Shown: piece by piece, positions 55,080 through 64,000 of the stretch
How positions within the stretch are numbered: position 1 is the stretch's first letter
Layout: every line of letters starts with the position of its first letter
Origin: Paramacrobiotus metropolitanus
Taxonomy: Eukaryota > Tardigrada > Eutardigrada > Parachela > Macrobiotidae
Reading direction: 5' to 3'
DNA length: 64,000 nt
Assembly (NCBI RefSeq): GCF_019649055.1
Contig: NW_026570338.1
Span: forward strand, 310,001-374,000
Translations under genes and position numbers: made by a program
The notes under the pieces: generated by a model
Told to the model about the DNA's origin: nothing
What the model saw: the letters and a program-made list of their open reading frames with translations, nothing else
The model's database searches: none

Positions 55080-57197
55080 ATGAAGTACTTAATGCAGCAA
55101 GTGTTACAACTGAACATATTTTTCGCGAAAAAGTACTGTATTTACCTGTACACTTAATGTGCTATGATTATCGTGAGAAAAAATAACAGGAAATACATTA
55201 CTACTAGTAGACCCCGCGCAAATTGCGCGGAATAAATAAGAGAAGAATAATTTAGGGCAAAAAATAATAGTTATTTTTATAAATCTAAGTAGTTTCATCA
55301 GGAAATTATAGAACTGCAACTTATTGTTATCATTGGCAAAGACGTCGGCTACAGACTATGCTTAGTCAACAACAACCGTTTTAAAAATTGATGATAGTAT
55401 GCTGTCACTACTGGTTCTTTTTTCAACCCGCCGACTGCTGGGACAACCTTAGATATGACTAAATGAATTTTTTCAAGTTTTCTTCCCGAAAACGGGACCG
55501 GCTTTCATTTCAGTTCCAGAACGAATCCTTCACACCATAACTGTAAATCAGTCACTCAAATTTTTCGTCCAATTGTAAAAATTAGCTGTTTAATTTAAGT
55601 AAAACTGCAGTATGTTCCCCGCTTATTGTTACCATCGCGCTGTAACAAATTTCAGTGTACCATTAGCCTTGCAGTCCGGAAATACTGATTGTTATTGAAT
55701 CAATCAATCAATCAAAAACTCCCGTTTTACAATCACAGTATGCATCAAAACGCTTTTCGATTTTCAGTTGGTTCCTTGTTGCTTTTTGTTCTCAGCGCAG
55801 CTAATGGTAAATTATTTTGCATAAAAAATAAATAGTGACTTCAAAATATTGTTATAGTAAGGCAGGTTTGCCTCGTTTGCTGGTCCGCGACTATTGGTAA
55901 GTAAATTACTTTTTTCAAAAAACAAATAGCGATTTCAAACTACTGTAATACAGTAATTATTTTGTTCAGGCTCGTTATGCCGGAAATGTAAAGCAGCGTG
56001 CCTCGCTTGCTGCTCCGCGAGCTCCGCTCGCGCCGCAGCTCGGCGTCGACTGCGGCTCCGCCTTCTATGAAAAACTAACGAATTTTTTTCAAGTTTTGCA
56101 AAATTTCTCGTTCTCAATACTCACGTTCTTGACAACCATTTTGGATGACGCTCCTAACGACCGTTAAGCAATCACTCAAAAAAAAAAACTTATTATCTAT
56201 ACCCTCGTAGGCCTGCTGCAGTTAACACACATTACCTAACTAAGCGCATGTGGGATATGCAGCTGCCAGCTTGCTTTCCCTAAACCCTAAAGTACTAAAC
56301 ATGCAATTTGACACCAACACTAAACATGCAATACCATCTTTCCTGGACATTATTTTCCACAGAAAGCAAATCAACTCGCAGCTTGCGAGTCGCAAATTTT
56401 TGTCTTCAACGGCAAATCAGTACCAATGGCAACCGCTCGTGGACGCGCTGCAACCTTAAATTGGTCAGACCCTGCGAACGACAGCTTCTTGAGAAACAGT
56501 TTTGAACACTTCCCTGCTCGCAGAATTTGTTAGGTCTTCAGTCTTTCTTTCCTAAAACTTAATTTTGTTGAAGCCATTTGTTAATGAAAAATTTATAATA
56601 TTCAAGAACCAAGACTATCGAAGAGTACGTGGTTACGACTCGAGATCTCGAGTCGTAACCACGTACTGGCCAAACGCGTTTTAGCTGTCGAGACAGTGGT
56701 GAGGTGGCCAGTTTTGCAATGGTGGATTCTCACCTTTTCCCATTGCCCTTCTGTGTTAAATTTTTTGAAGTTTTCCTTTAAACGTTTGTTTTTCTCTGAG
56801 GGCGGAGTTGCGATGGCAAATCTACCCACTAAGGGCTATCGAATGATACGTAGACATAGAAGTTTGATTCGGTGGATCGAGCTGACGAACTCGACAGTGG
56901 GGATTTCGTTAAGGCTTACGCGATTATTATAATAATATTATTATTATAGTGATTTTATCAACATACGAGTAAATACGGAATACAGTGCGATCTAGGTAAT
57001 GCGCTTTGATGTACTGAATCATGCAAAGCCTGCATCAGCCTTTTGGTCAAAGACTAAGCATCAGTGGCGGTTGCCTCTGATGTCTCACCGGGCAGCCCCA
57101 CATGCAAAAAATGATATCCTCTTTGAAGTATACTGCCATTCCACATTTACAATATCTCGGCTCATTGTTGAAACATGTAAAGATGTGGCGCCTGGCG
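55080..57197. other. Intergenic, no gene seen
   Basis: No recognisable coding region. Contains 'tgcctcg.ttgctg.tccgcga' duplicated near 55868 and 56001, a 44-bp perfect palindrome (56624-56667) and an ATT palindrome near 56930-56955. Confidence 0.45.
56624..56667. repeat. 44-bp perfect palindrome
   Basis: Every base from 56624 to 56667 pairs with its mirror around the centre between 56645 and 56646 (ctcgaga|tctcgag). There is no spacer. Confidence 0.92.
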
Positions 57198-57202
57198 CCA
57201 AC

Positions 57203-57336
57203 TGTGATGTACTGTAACCTTGCGGTTGGCAACGGTATGGTTGCCAACCTAGATGTACGTACACAGGTCACTATTTGACCATCAGTTGACTGCCGGCGAT
57301 GATGAAGTAAAGTTGTATTTTTATGAATACATGACA
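57203..57336 (+). repeat. 5' LTR (134 bp)
   Basis: Begins TGTGATGTACTG and ends ATACATGACA. No difference from the 3' LTR was found by eye. Confidence 0.93.
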
Positions 57337-57443
57337 TTGGCGTGAAGGCCTAAGATCATTTAAAAGGCAACTATGTCTACGCCTACGGGTAATACTAGCA
57401 GTGCCGCACGGCCTCCATCACTATGCCGCACGGCCTCCATCAC

Positions 57444-57509
57444 AACGGTATGGTTGCCAACCTAGATGTACGTACACAGGTCACTATTTGACCATCAGTT
57501 GACTGCCGG
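57444..57509 (+). repeat. 66-bp internal LTR fragment
   Basis: Identical to an internal part of the LTR (from aacggtatgg to gactgccgg) and inserted near the start of gag. An adjacent 18-base segment (gccgcacggcctccatca) is also duplicated. The insert is 22 codons long and keeps frame, but brings an in-frame TAG (57463-57465) immediately before an ATG (57466). Confidence 0.88.
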
Positions 57510-58278
57510 AGCGGAAGCGGGAAAGGGACAACAATTATTAAGGATTGTGCCGTTTGACCCCGCCACGATGGAATGGCCGTACTGGAAGCTGAGATTGAAG
57601 AATCATCTCTTCCTGATCAAAGTACCGACGGATTACCATGTGGCCTTTCTTCTGGATGCCCTGAGTCCGGAGCCATTCGAACTTTTGGCAAAGATGTGCA
57701 AGCCGCAAGAACCGATGGATTTACCGATCGCCGACCTATACGCACGCCTGGATTCTGCTTACACGGTACCGACAATGTGGATCGCCCAGTGGGTGAAATT
57801 CTTTAGTACAAAGCAGAAGCCAGAAGCGACCTTGATCCAGTTCTCGTGTGACCTTCGGGCGAAGGCGGAGACATGTAACTTTCCGGACGACGTAAGGGAG
57901 AAGAATATGATTGCAGCATTCGTCATGGGGCTGAAAGATGAAGTGGCGACGAAGAAGCTCTGTACAAAGTCGTTGGCAACACTTCAGGACGCCTTGAATG
58001 CTGCCATTGAAATAGAAATGACCAGAAAAGAGTTGCAAATGGACGATATGAAAACTGAAGTCAACAAGATTTCCCAGAAAGGAAGGAAGAACAGTCAGGG
58101 TGCCGGGAAAGAGTGTTACCGGTGTGGCCGCCGCAACCATTCCCCGGGCAGCTGTTACTTCCGCGACAAGCGGTGCAACACTTGTGACGAAAAAGGGCAT
58201 TCGTCCCGGAAGTGTCCCGAGCGAACGAGTAACAAGTACATTTCCGCCGAGGAGCGAAGGCCATACGACATCCTGTAA
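57466..58278 (+). CDS. Retrotransposon Gag with two CCHC zinc knuckles
   Basis: A 270-codon frame. The N-terminal part follows the Ty3/gypsy-type Gag capsid pattern (a W-x-x-W/Y region, LLDALSPEPFELL, a run of helices and AFVMGLKDEVATKKL). The C-terminal part has two C-x2-C-x4-H-x4-C knuckles (CYRCGRRNH and CNTCDEKGH) for RNA binding. It would form the particle that packages element RNA. The ATG used here lies in the inserted LTR fragment; an upstream in-frame ATG at 57373 is separated from it by TAG. It ends at 58278, well short of any pol. Confidence 0.85.
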   Translation: MYVHRSLFDHQLTAGAEAGKGQQLLRIVPFDPATMEWPYWKLRLKNHLFLIKVPTDYHVAFLLDALSPEPFELLAKMCKPQEPMDLPIADLYARLDSAYTVPTMWIAQWVKFFSTKQKPEATLIQFSCDLRAKAETCNFPDDVREKNMIAAFVMGLKDEVATKKLCTKSLATLQDALNAAIEIEMTRKELQMDDMKTEVNKISQKGRKNSQGAGKECYRCGRRNHSPGSCYFRDKRCNTCDEKGHSSRKCPERTSNKYISAEERRPYDIL

Positions 58279-58400
58279 CTTTGAGCTCCAGTCGGGATGA
58301 ACGCATGGAAAGCGCCGGCGAGTAAAGTTTACCATGTTGATGTATTAATTTTGTACGTTTGTACGAGTAAGGTCATAACCTTTTTTTTTCTTTTTTTTAT

Positions 58401-58412
58401 AAGAAAGAAAGG
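58401..58412 (+). other. Polypurine tract
   Basis: aagaaagaaagg directly precedes the 3' LTR; in this element type it primes plus-strand DNA. Confidence 0.85.
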
Positions 58413-58546
58413 TGTGATGTACTGTAACCTTGCGGTTGGCAACGGTATGGTTGCCAACCTAGATGTACGTACACAGGTCACTATTTGACCATCAGTTGAC
58501 TGCCGGCGATGATGAAGTAAAGTTGTATTTTTATGAATACATGACA
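58413..58546 (+). repeat. 3' LTR (134 bp)
   Basis: Identical to the 5' LTR and followed by the ccaac target duplication. Confidence 0.93.
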
Positions 58547-58551
58547 CCAAC

Positions 58552-59928
58552 TATATCTGTGAAGTATGCAGAAAAAAATTGAACTTTGAACGTCGTGAAA
58601 TAGCAAATAATTGCACGCTATTGATGCATCACATATTTGCTTAAACCCATTAATGGCTTTGCTTTCCAAATATTTGGAAAGCGCAAAAGATTACTGCTCT
58701 TCACCATTAATGAAATCGTTGATACTTATTAATTATTCAATTAGCTAACTAGTAACTTTTTTACACCTATCAGTGACGCATGCAGTACTTTGTAGAAACT
58801 AAAAGTTCACTTGGTCAGAACTTATGCACACGCGCAACTGTATGCTACGAAACGCTGCGACCACCTTGTAAATGTACAATCATAATTATGACAGTTATCT
58901 TAACATTTAATCAACAACATAATAATTATGATAATTAGCTACAAATTTGTAATAATACAGAAGAATATACTAGAATACTACTAATAACATGTACTCAGTA
59001 TATGATGCTAGAATTACTAATTACATAATACAGGAGTACAATCTATAATTATTACTTTACAAATTAGTGACATTGTTAACATTATTGTTAATTATTATTG
59101 TAATGTACGGAGCCTGGACATACGACGCTGCTGAATACCGCTTCTTACACTGCAAAACGCGGCGCTCAAATGCGCTTATACGAGAATACAGAGTACATGC
59201 TTTCAAAAACTGTAATCCCAGTACCGGTAGCTTTTAGAAATTAGAAACAGATTTTACAGAGTAATTCTGAAAGATGCAGCCTGCAGTGAGTGCAATCCTG
59301 CATTCAGTGTTCTTAGCTATCCCAAAGGAAGATTTTCATAAACCGTTATGCCATTCTGCTTCCTGTGGCTGTGACCCACGTTTGAGTTGTTCGCCACACA
59401 AGAATTTCCTTCCTTTTTCGACAATTAAAATTTCCTTCCTCTTTTTGACCAAAAAACATTCCTTCCTTTATTTATTCCTTCCTCCTTTTTGACCTTGGCC
59501 CGCAAATAACTCGCGTCAAGTTATAGCGTTAAGTTTTAACTGCCCAGGTCTGATGGGGAGCAGCCGCCCACACAGCCACCACAACCGCCGAGTGGAGGTA
59601 TAATACAGCTATGGTTGATACCAACCTGAGTATTTATAATAATGAACGACTAAATAGTAAAAGCATATTGCTTTTACGAATATCGTGCAAACAGGTGTCT
59701 CTATGCTGAGGTGTTCCTGTTGGTTGCACGCTGTTTATATATTCCGATTATTACTTGAAATTGCAAACGCAGGCCGACTGACCGATATCCGACTGACCGA
59801 TATCCATTTTCCCGAAACTGTATGTATGATATTACTGTGACCTAATACTGGGTGTATTACGTAATGCCGAGTACCGATGCATTGCCGACAGCAGTTATAG
59901 CAAAGTGTAAAAAATATGCTCTTTTCAG
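58552..59928. other. Intergenic, no gene seen
   Basis: AT-rich. Contains the pyrimidine-rich inverted partner of the 54.84 kb repeat at 59399-59510, and at about 59506-59560 a 50-base sequence (aactcgcgtcaagttatag..) repeated at 62455-62505. Confidence 0.5.
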
Positions 59929-60505
59929 GATATTTAATCAACCTATAGGAATTCCGCACAGCGGTGACGTCCAACGGATACCCCAGTCATCGGAGGAGCA
60001 GTACAACAACATCAACAGCCGAGCCGCCGGCTCCGGTTCCATCACGACCAAGCGCGAACTGACCATGTTCCTGGCCAATATATTGCATGAATCCGATGGT
60101 CTACGCGCAAAAGGAGAGCACAGTCCCATTAGCGCCCCTTACGCTCCGTATCCCGGCAGAAACTACCACGGACGCGGTTACATTATGCTGAGTCACTACT
60201 ACAACTACCGCGACGCTTCTCAGGCGCTGTCTGGGGATCATCGCCTAATGGAACCCGGATCTGATGAAGAATGACGACCGCATTGCCTGAGACACCGCTT
60301 TCTGGTTCGGGAAGGACCGTGTGCACTCGCAGGCCGGCATTTCTGAAGGTCACTTTGGGGTGTCGATCCAGTTTATATTAACGACGGAATTGAGTGCGTG
60401 CCCAGCGGGACGCCACGAGCCCGAAGACGTTTTGAAAAGTACAAAAAGATTTTTCAAGCTTTTAGCTTGCCAGAATCTCCTATTGAACGTGGCTGTTATA
60501 ATTAG
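59929..60505 (+). pseudogene. GH19 chitinase pseudogene
   Basis: Follows a 'ctcttttcag' acceptor. Recognisable GH19 blocks are TKRELTMFLANILHES (with the first catalytic Glu in HES), GRNYHGRGYIMLSHYYNY, then in a second frame NPDLMKNDDRIA, a TGA where the family has Trp, DTAFWFGKDRVHSQ and GHFGVSIQ, then back in the first frame NDGIEC and FEKYKKIFQAF to a TAG at 60503-60505. So there are two frame changes (near 60250 and 60372) and one nonsense codon (60288-60290), none at a homopolymer. A signal-peptide exon was not seen. GH19 enzymes cut chitin; this copy is probably dead. Confidence 0.85.
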
Positions 60506-60753
60506 TTTTTTAAAATTAACTTGCCTCATACAAAAGCGGCGCGTGTTTACAAATATGTGCAAAATTATTCGTAATCACGCTGCGTCGAATGTTAAATCCT
60601 GCATGTATGATAAACAGACTCACTGACAGCTGTTTGTAATTTGACGTAAAAACTGATGTTGAAACGGTGATGAAAAAATAAGTAAGAGCACAGTAAATAA
60701 ATATTAGCACAGTATTCAGAGAATAAGTAATTCAGATTGCTTTGGTGAATAAA

Positions 60754-61764
60754 TTACTGTCTTTTAAAACAGCTGACAACAGCGCGTCGCAGATTGGCCA
60801 TGGATAGCATCAGCAAAACCGGATCAAATGCAGCATGAATTAGCTTTAGCAACACGGTCACCGTGTAGAACGTGGCATCCTGCGAGTTGATCCAGTAAAA
60901 AACATTTCCAGGCGTCCAGCATATTACGACACTGATCGTCAACAGCGTCAGAACAGCGACCGAATGTGAATCCGTCGTTCTCCGTTGCCGGGTGGGTTTC
61001 GGTGGCCGGCTTTTGGTGGATGTTTCATGGGAGCCACCGTTTCGCGATGGGCGAACAGCCCGACCGCCTTTACATCTCCGGACTAAGAGTAGTGGATACG
61101 TCAGAACTATGACAACTTCCTGGATATTAAAGAACAGTATGCTGGCGGAGCGTATCCAGGAAGGTGCGCCAGGAAAACCAAACTGAAATGCGCAGACTTT
61201 ATCGGCAGCCGGTATCCGGTAGAGCGCTGCATCGAAGGCTATCGGCGGAGCGTAATAGCTTAGGCAGACAAATATAAAGGTCAAGTTGATAGCCCATGCG
61301 ACTTTCTTCGTGTGAAAGCGCTTATAGAAGAACGGTGCCGTTATGGCGCACATACGGTTGACGCAGATTAACATGTGGCAACCTGGTAAAACGGAGCTGA
61401 TGGCTTGGCGAATCAGTAAATGTACGGCGCAAAAAGAAGAAATAAGATTAACAGGGAGGAAATCCTTGATCAAGAGCGATACCGGGCTCTGCAAGCACGC
61501 ATTGCATATGTTGCTAACGGACAGGATGAGCATGTACACGGTAAACGATGTCCATGGAGTAGTCATGCGTACAGTCAAAATGTACAGGAGAAAAGCGTTC
61601 AGTGGAATGACAACGGCACAGCAGATGGCTGTCCACGACTGCAGCTGATTCCAGTTTGATGAAATGTAGTTAATGTAATACGAAGGTTCGCTGGAAACGT
61701 TGGATGAAGTCAGATTTCCCATTCCAAGCTTATGCACGCAAGCGCCTACAAGCTCACAATTCAA
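60754..61764 (-). CDS. Rhodopsin-like (class A) GPCR, orphan
   Basis: An intron-less 336-residue frame. A short N-terminus with glycosylation sequons (NLTSSNVSS) precedes seven hydrophobic helices: about 45-65 (ICCAVVIPLNAFLLYILTV), 75-95, 110-140 with the conserved Cys (SSFCAVHLL), 153-175 (AWAINLTFIFVCLSYYAPP), 205-225, 270-295 with CWTPGNVFYW, and 300-325. The second disulphide Cys is in ADKVCAF. The DRY position reads NRM and the NPxxY position reads DPVLL, both departures from consensus. Lys/Arg-rich third loop. Ligand unknown; plasma membrane. A start at the later Met (MGNLTS, 15 codons in) is equally possible. It reads as a functional gene. Confidence 0.85.
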   Translation of the reverse strand: MNCELVGACVHKLGMGNLTSSNVSSEPSYYINYISSNWNQLQSWTAICCAVVIPLNAFLLYILTVRMTTPWTSFTVYMLILSVSNICNACLQSPVSLLIKDFLPVNLISSFCAVHLLIRQAISSVLPGCHMLICVNRMCAITAPFFYKRFHTKKVAWAINLTFIFVCLSYYAPPIAFDAALYRIPAADKVCAFQFGFPGAPSWIRSASILFFNIQEVVIVLTYPLLLVRRCKGGRAVRPSRNGGSHETSTKSRPPKPTRQRRTTDSHSVAVLTLLTISVVICWTPGNVFYWINSQDATFYTVTVLLKLIHAAFDPVLLMLSMANLRRAVVSCFKRQ

Positions 61765-63008
61765 CGCAGCTGGTAAGATATTATATTTATCCGTATGTTA
61801 TGGTAAATTTAAATTAAACTCAATCCTGGTAATGTCTACAGAACTGCAGAAAGTGTATGGGCCATTTTCAGCATGTTCCTAATGCACTAGAACAGTTATG
61901 AAACAAGTTTTGGCAAAAAATCTTTTCGTACTGTTTTCTGGCATGAATTAACGGGATATTCAGATTAACACCGGTTTATGATTAAACTACGGTAAGACGT
62001 AATGCGGGAAGACATCCGAGCTTTTTCGCTAAGAGGGTTAATCTGGCAAATAACTGGTTCATTGCTCGTAAAGGTCAAACCCAGCTGTTCTCGCAGGTGT
62101 ATATAAAACTGTACGCCCACCTTTGACGGCAAAGGCACAACATGCAGCTCACGCATATGCCGCAATTCGCGGACCAAGTTCCCAAATATCTTGGTTGTTT
62201 AAATTTCACTGCAATGACGCGAATACAGGTTGCTATTACCATGGCCACGAGTACAGAATTTTAGAAGCAGATGACGTTCTTGTGCTGTTCATGTGATGTA
62301 AATTATCTCCAGGTGGACTTAAAAAATATTTTCAAATTTTAGAAATTTGTTTGTTATTTATCGTATGGCATCTCCATTGGCGCAACCTACCACCTCGGTG
62401 CGGGTAACAATATTTTGAACTAGTTGAGTTATTTGTTAAAACTCGGTAACTCGGAAATAACTCACGTTAAGTTATAGAGTTAAGTTGTAACTGCCCAGGT
62501 CAGGTTACTACCATCATCTCTCTCGCCTGATTAAAAAGAACCTAGCTTAATGTCCCCTTTGTGCACTGCCGCCAAAAATTCACCAAAAAAGCGGTGCAGA
62601 CGCTACAATGACCTCCTACAGGTGGCGGAGAGCGTAGTAGACTGGCACAGCAACGTTAACTGCAGGCCGAGCAGGGCCATCACGCCGTGTCGCACTGCAC
62701 GAGACTGCCGAGTTGAACCAACAGATTTGGAACATTTTTTATAAAAAGCAATTCAAGCAATCACCAGCAGAAGTGTTTTGTTTTTCCTTTGTTTACGTGT
62801 TTGTATTTTGTGTTTGCTCTTAAATTATAATTCTTATCTGCTGCACTGATAATTCTGCATTACCAATATAACTGTTTTTCCATTACGAGACGAGGCAGTC
62901 TGCAACTCTGCATACTTATCGTGAATTATCATTTATCGTCCGATTCCATACTTATAATTTACTAGACATTTGAGTTCCTCGGCAAAACCCTGACGCTGCC
63001 TGATCCTC
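61765..63008. other. Intergenic, no gene seen
   Basis: A 64-codon plus-strand frame (62550-62744) has no recognisable domain. The direct repeat shared with 59506-59560 lies at about 62455-62505. Confidence 0.4.
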
Positions 63009-63073
63009 ATGCTTATGAGGGCTCGATGCGCAAATGGTTTGCGAGTGTTTACCGGTGTCATGCCATCTTCTAG

Positions 63074-63641
63074 GCAAATCCTTCCCGCGCATCACCATCA
63101 CGACGGAGAACAGCCCGTCGCGGGCCTCCGTGATGGAGGAGGACCTGTCCCACGACCGTCTGCGGATGGAGGTGGAACTGGAATCCGGATTGATCGGCCT
63201 AACCGGCGACCTGTCGACCCCCGCCGCCACCGCCACCCCGGGCGGTCTGCCCCGCTCCAAGACGGACTCCAACATCGCCTACCCCCTGCCCGAGTACCAG
63301 GAGGCCCGCGGCACCTGCAACCTCATCCAGGACGACGGGGAGCTCAACTACCAGGCCCTCATCCGGGCGGTGCTGGTGGCCTTGAACGAGCGACCAAGCC
63401 AGCGCATCTGTGATGTGGCCCTCACCCTCATCGACGTCCTCTTGGACCTCCTCCTGGACGTCAAGGGGGAGGGCGAGGGGGAACGGGCGGGAGGGGGCGG
63501 GGTGGGGGAGGCGGAGTTGGGGGTGCTGCGGGCGCGCAGTGTCTCCCAGCCGGGGCTGCCGCCGCCCGTAGCGGGCGCACCGCCGCCGGTACTCCTCCAT
63601 GATGTGGCCACGCATCGTTTGCTCATGTCCTGCATTACCAA
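63074..63641 (+). pseudogene. In-frame copy of unc80 exon 5
   Basis: Preceded by 'catcttctag' and followed by gtaagt. 568 nt, so phase 1 in and 2 out exactly as exon 5 needs. It reads without interruption from KSFPRITITTENSPS through the Gly-rich linker (VGEAELGVL) to VATHRLLMSCIT, so unlike the main exon it is not frame-shifted. Protein differences from the main locus are few. About 40 bases of upstream intron also match. No exon 4 copy precedes it in the window; whether exon 6 follows lies beyond the end. It may be part of a second, possibly expressed unc80 copy, or an isolated duplicate. Confidence 0.87.
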
Positions 63642-63800
63642 GTAAGTCCAGAAATCCCAGAAATGTTTTCTTGATTACTTCTTGTGGGAAAGAAAGTCCA
63701 GAAATGTGTTCTTTATTGAAATGTTTTCTTGTTCGTACTTGCTTGAAAGTAAGTCCAGAAATGTTTTCTTGATTACTTCTTGTGGGAATTTTCTTGTTAC
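63642..63800. repeat. Direct repeat carrying a duplicated splice donor
   Basis: 'aagtaagtccagaaat' and 'ttttcttgattacttcttgtggga' occur at 63640-63705 and again at 63748-63790. The first copy forms the donor of the exon 5 copy. Confidence 0.75.
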
Positions 63801-64000
63801 TAAGTATTATTATTAATTATTTTTTATTTTGTGGAAATTACAAATAAGTCAGATAATCTAGTGAGAGAAACTTCAGTCTTCACTGTAAGTATTATTAGTA
63901 AGTAAATATTGTAGTGCACTGGCTCAGGCATATATTGAGCGCACAATAGTAACAATTCACCAGGAAATGTGCAAAGTTTTCAAATTTCAAGTGCTGTGGT

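Larger units (their letters stand above)
57198..58551 (+). mobile_element. Gag-only LTR retrotransposon (TR-GAG-like), intact
   Basis: LTRs at 57203-57336 and 58413-58546 are 134 bp each, start TG, end CA and are identical base for base as read. A 5-bp target duplication ccaac flanks the whole (57198-57202 and 58547-58551). A primer-binding-type site (TGGCGTGAAGGCC) begins two bases after the 5' LTR, and a polypurine tract (aagaaagaaagg, 58401-58412) abuts the 3' LTR. The 1.08 kb interior encodes only a Gag with two zinc knuckles. There is no protease, reverse transcriptase or integrase, so it must be mobilised in trans. Identical LTRs indicate a very recent insertion. Confidence 0.93.

Noticed and set aside
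57047-58550. Repeated minus-strand open frames starting at the LTR ends
   Set aside because: They are reverse readings of the two identical LTRs.

Overview
The window is animal nuclear DNA: genes are split into exons by GT-AG introns, there are microsatellites, and several eukaryotic transposon types are present. The receptor tyrosine kinase, the UNC80 channel subunit, the PGRP-like and GH19-like fragments and the single-exon class A GPCR point to an invertebrate, probably an ecdysozoan. A tardigrade would fit, but that is an inference and not something the sequence proves.

Layout. 0.6-1.2 kb: two possible terminal exons of an unrecognised gene. 2.1-2.3 kb: an orphan peptidoglycan-recognition-protein exon. 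3.5-9.7 kb (+): the 3' part of a PDGFR/VEGFR-like receptor tyrosine kinase, with a 4 kb intron holding an AT-rich degenerate satellite and an 89-bp minisatellite. 10.0-13.0 kb (-): a decayed copy of parts of UNC80 that retains intron sequence. 13.3-14.1 kb: a TA-flanked MITE-like element. 14.96-43.76 kb (-): the main gene, unc80, assembled here as 19 coding exons for about 3,263 residues. It is the large scaffold subunit of the NALCN sodium-leak channel complex. Its two short N-terminal exons (42.2 and 43.7 kb) lie inside what otherwise looks like an 11 kb gene desert. Three exons each lack one base, always at a run of four G that needs five G to stay in frame; homopolymer consensus errors are the likeliest cause. 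The introns hold an intact non-autonomous hAT element with 8-bp target duplications, an 82-bp hairpin-bearing tandem array and other repeats.

43.8-49.7 kb is the upstream flank of unc80, rich in CA and GA microsatellites. 49.76-50.91 kb (+) has inverted copies of unc80 exons 11 and 12, and 63.07-63.64 kb (+) has an in-frame copy of exon 5; splice sites flank the exon 5 and exon 11 copies, and the exon 12 copy keeps only its acceptor. Between them are a repeat-rich tract (51-54 kb), a 0.69 kb fold-back palindrome, a very young gag-only LTR retrotransposon (57.20-58.55 kb; identical 134-bp LTRs, 5-bp target duplication, primer site and polypurine tract), a GH19 chitinase pseudogene and an intron-less rhodopsin-like GPCR gene (60.75-61.76 kb, -).

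The most notable points are the gag-only retrotransposon, the complete unc80 gene model, and the repeated fragmentation and duplication of unc80 around its own locus. All assignments rest on reading translations and splice sites by eye and on recall of protein families; no search was run.
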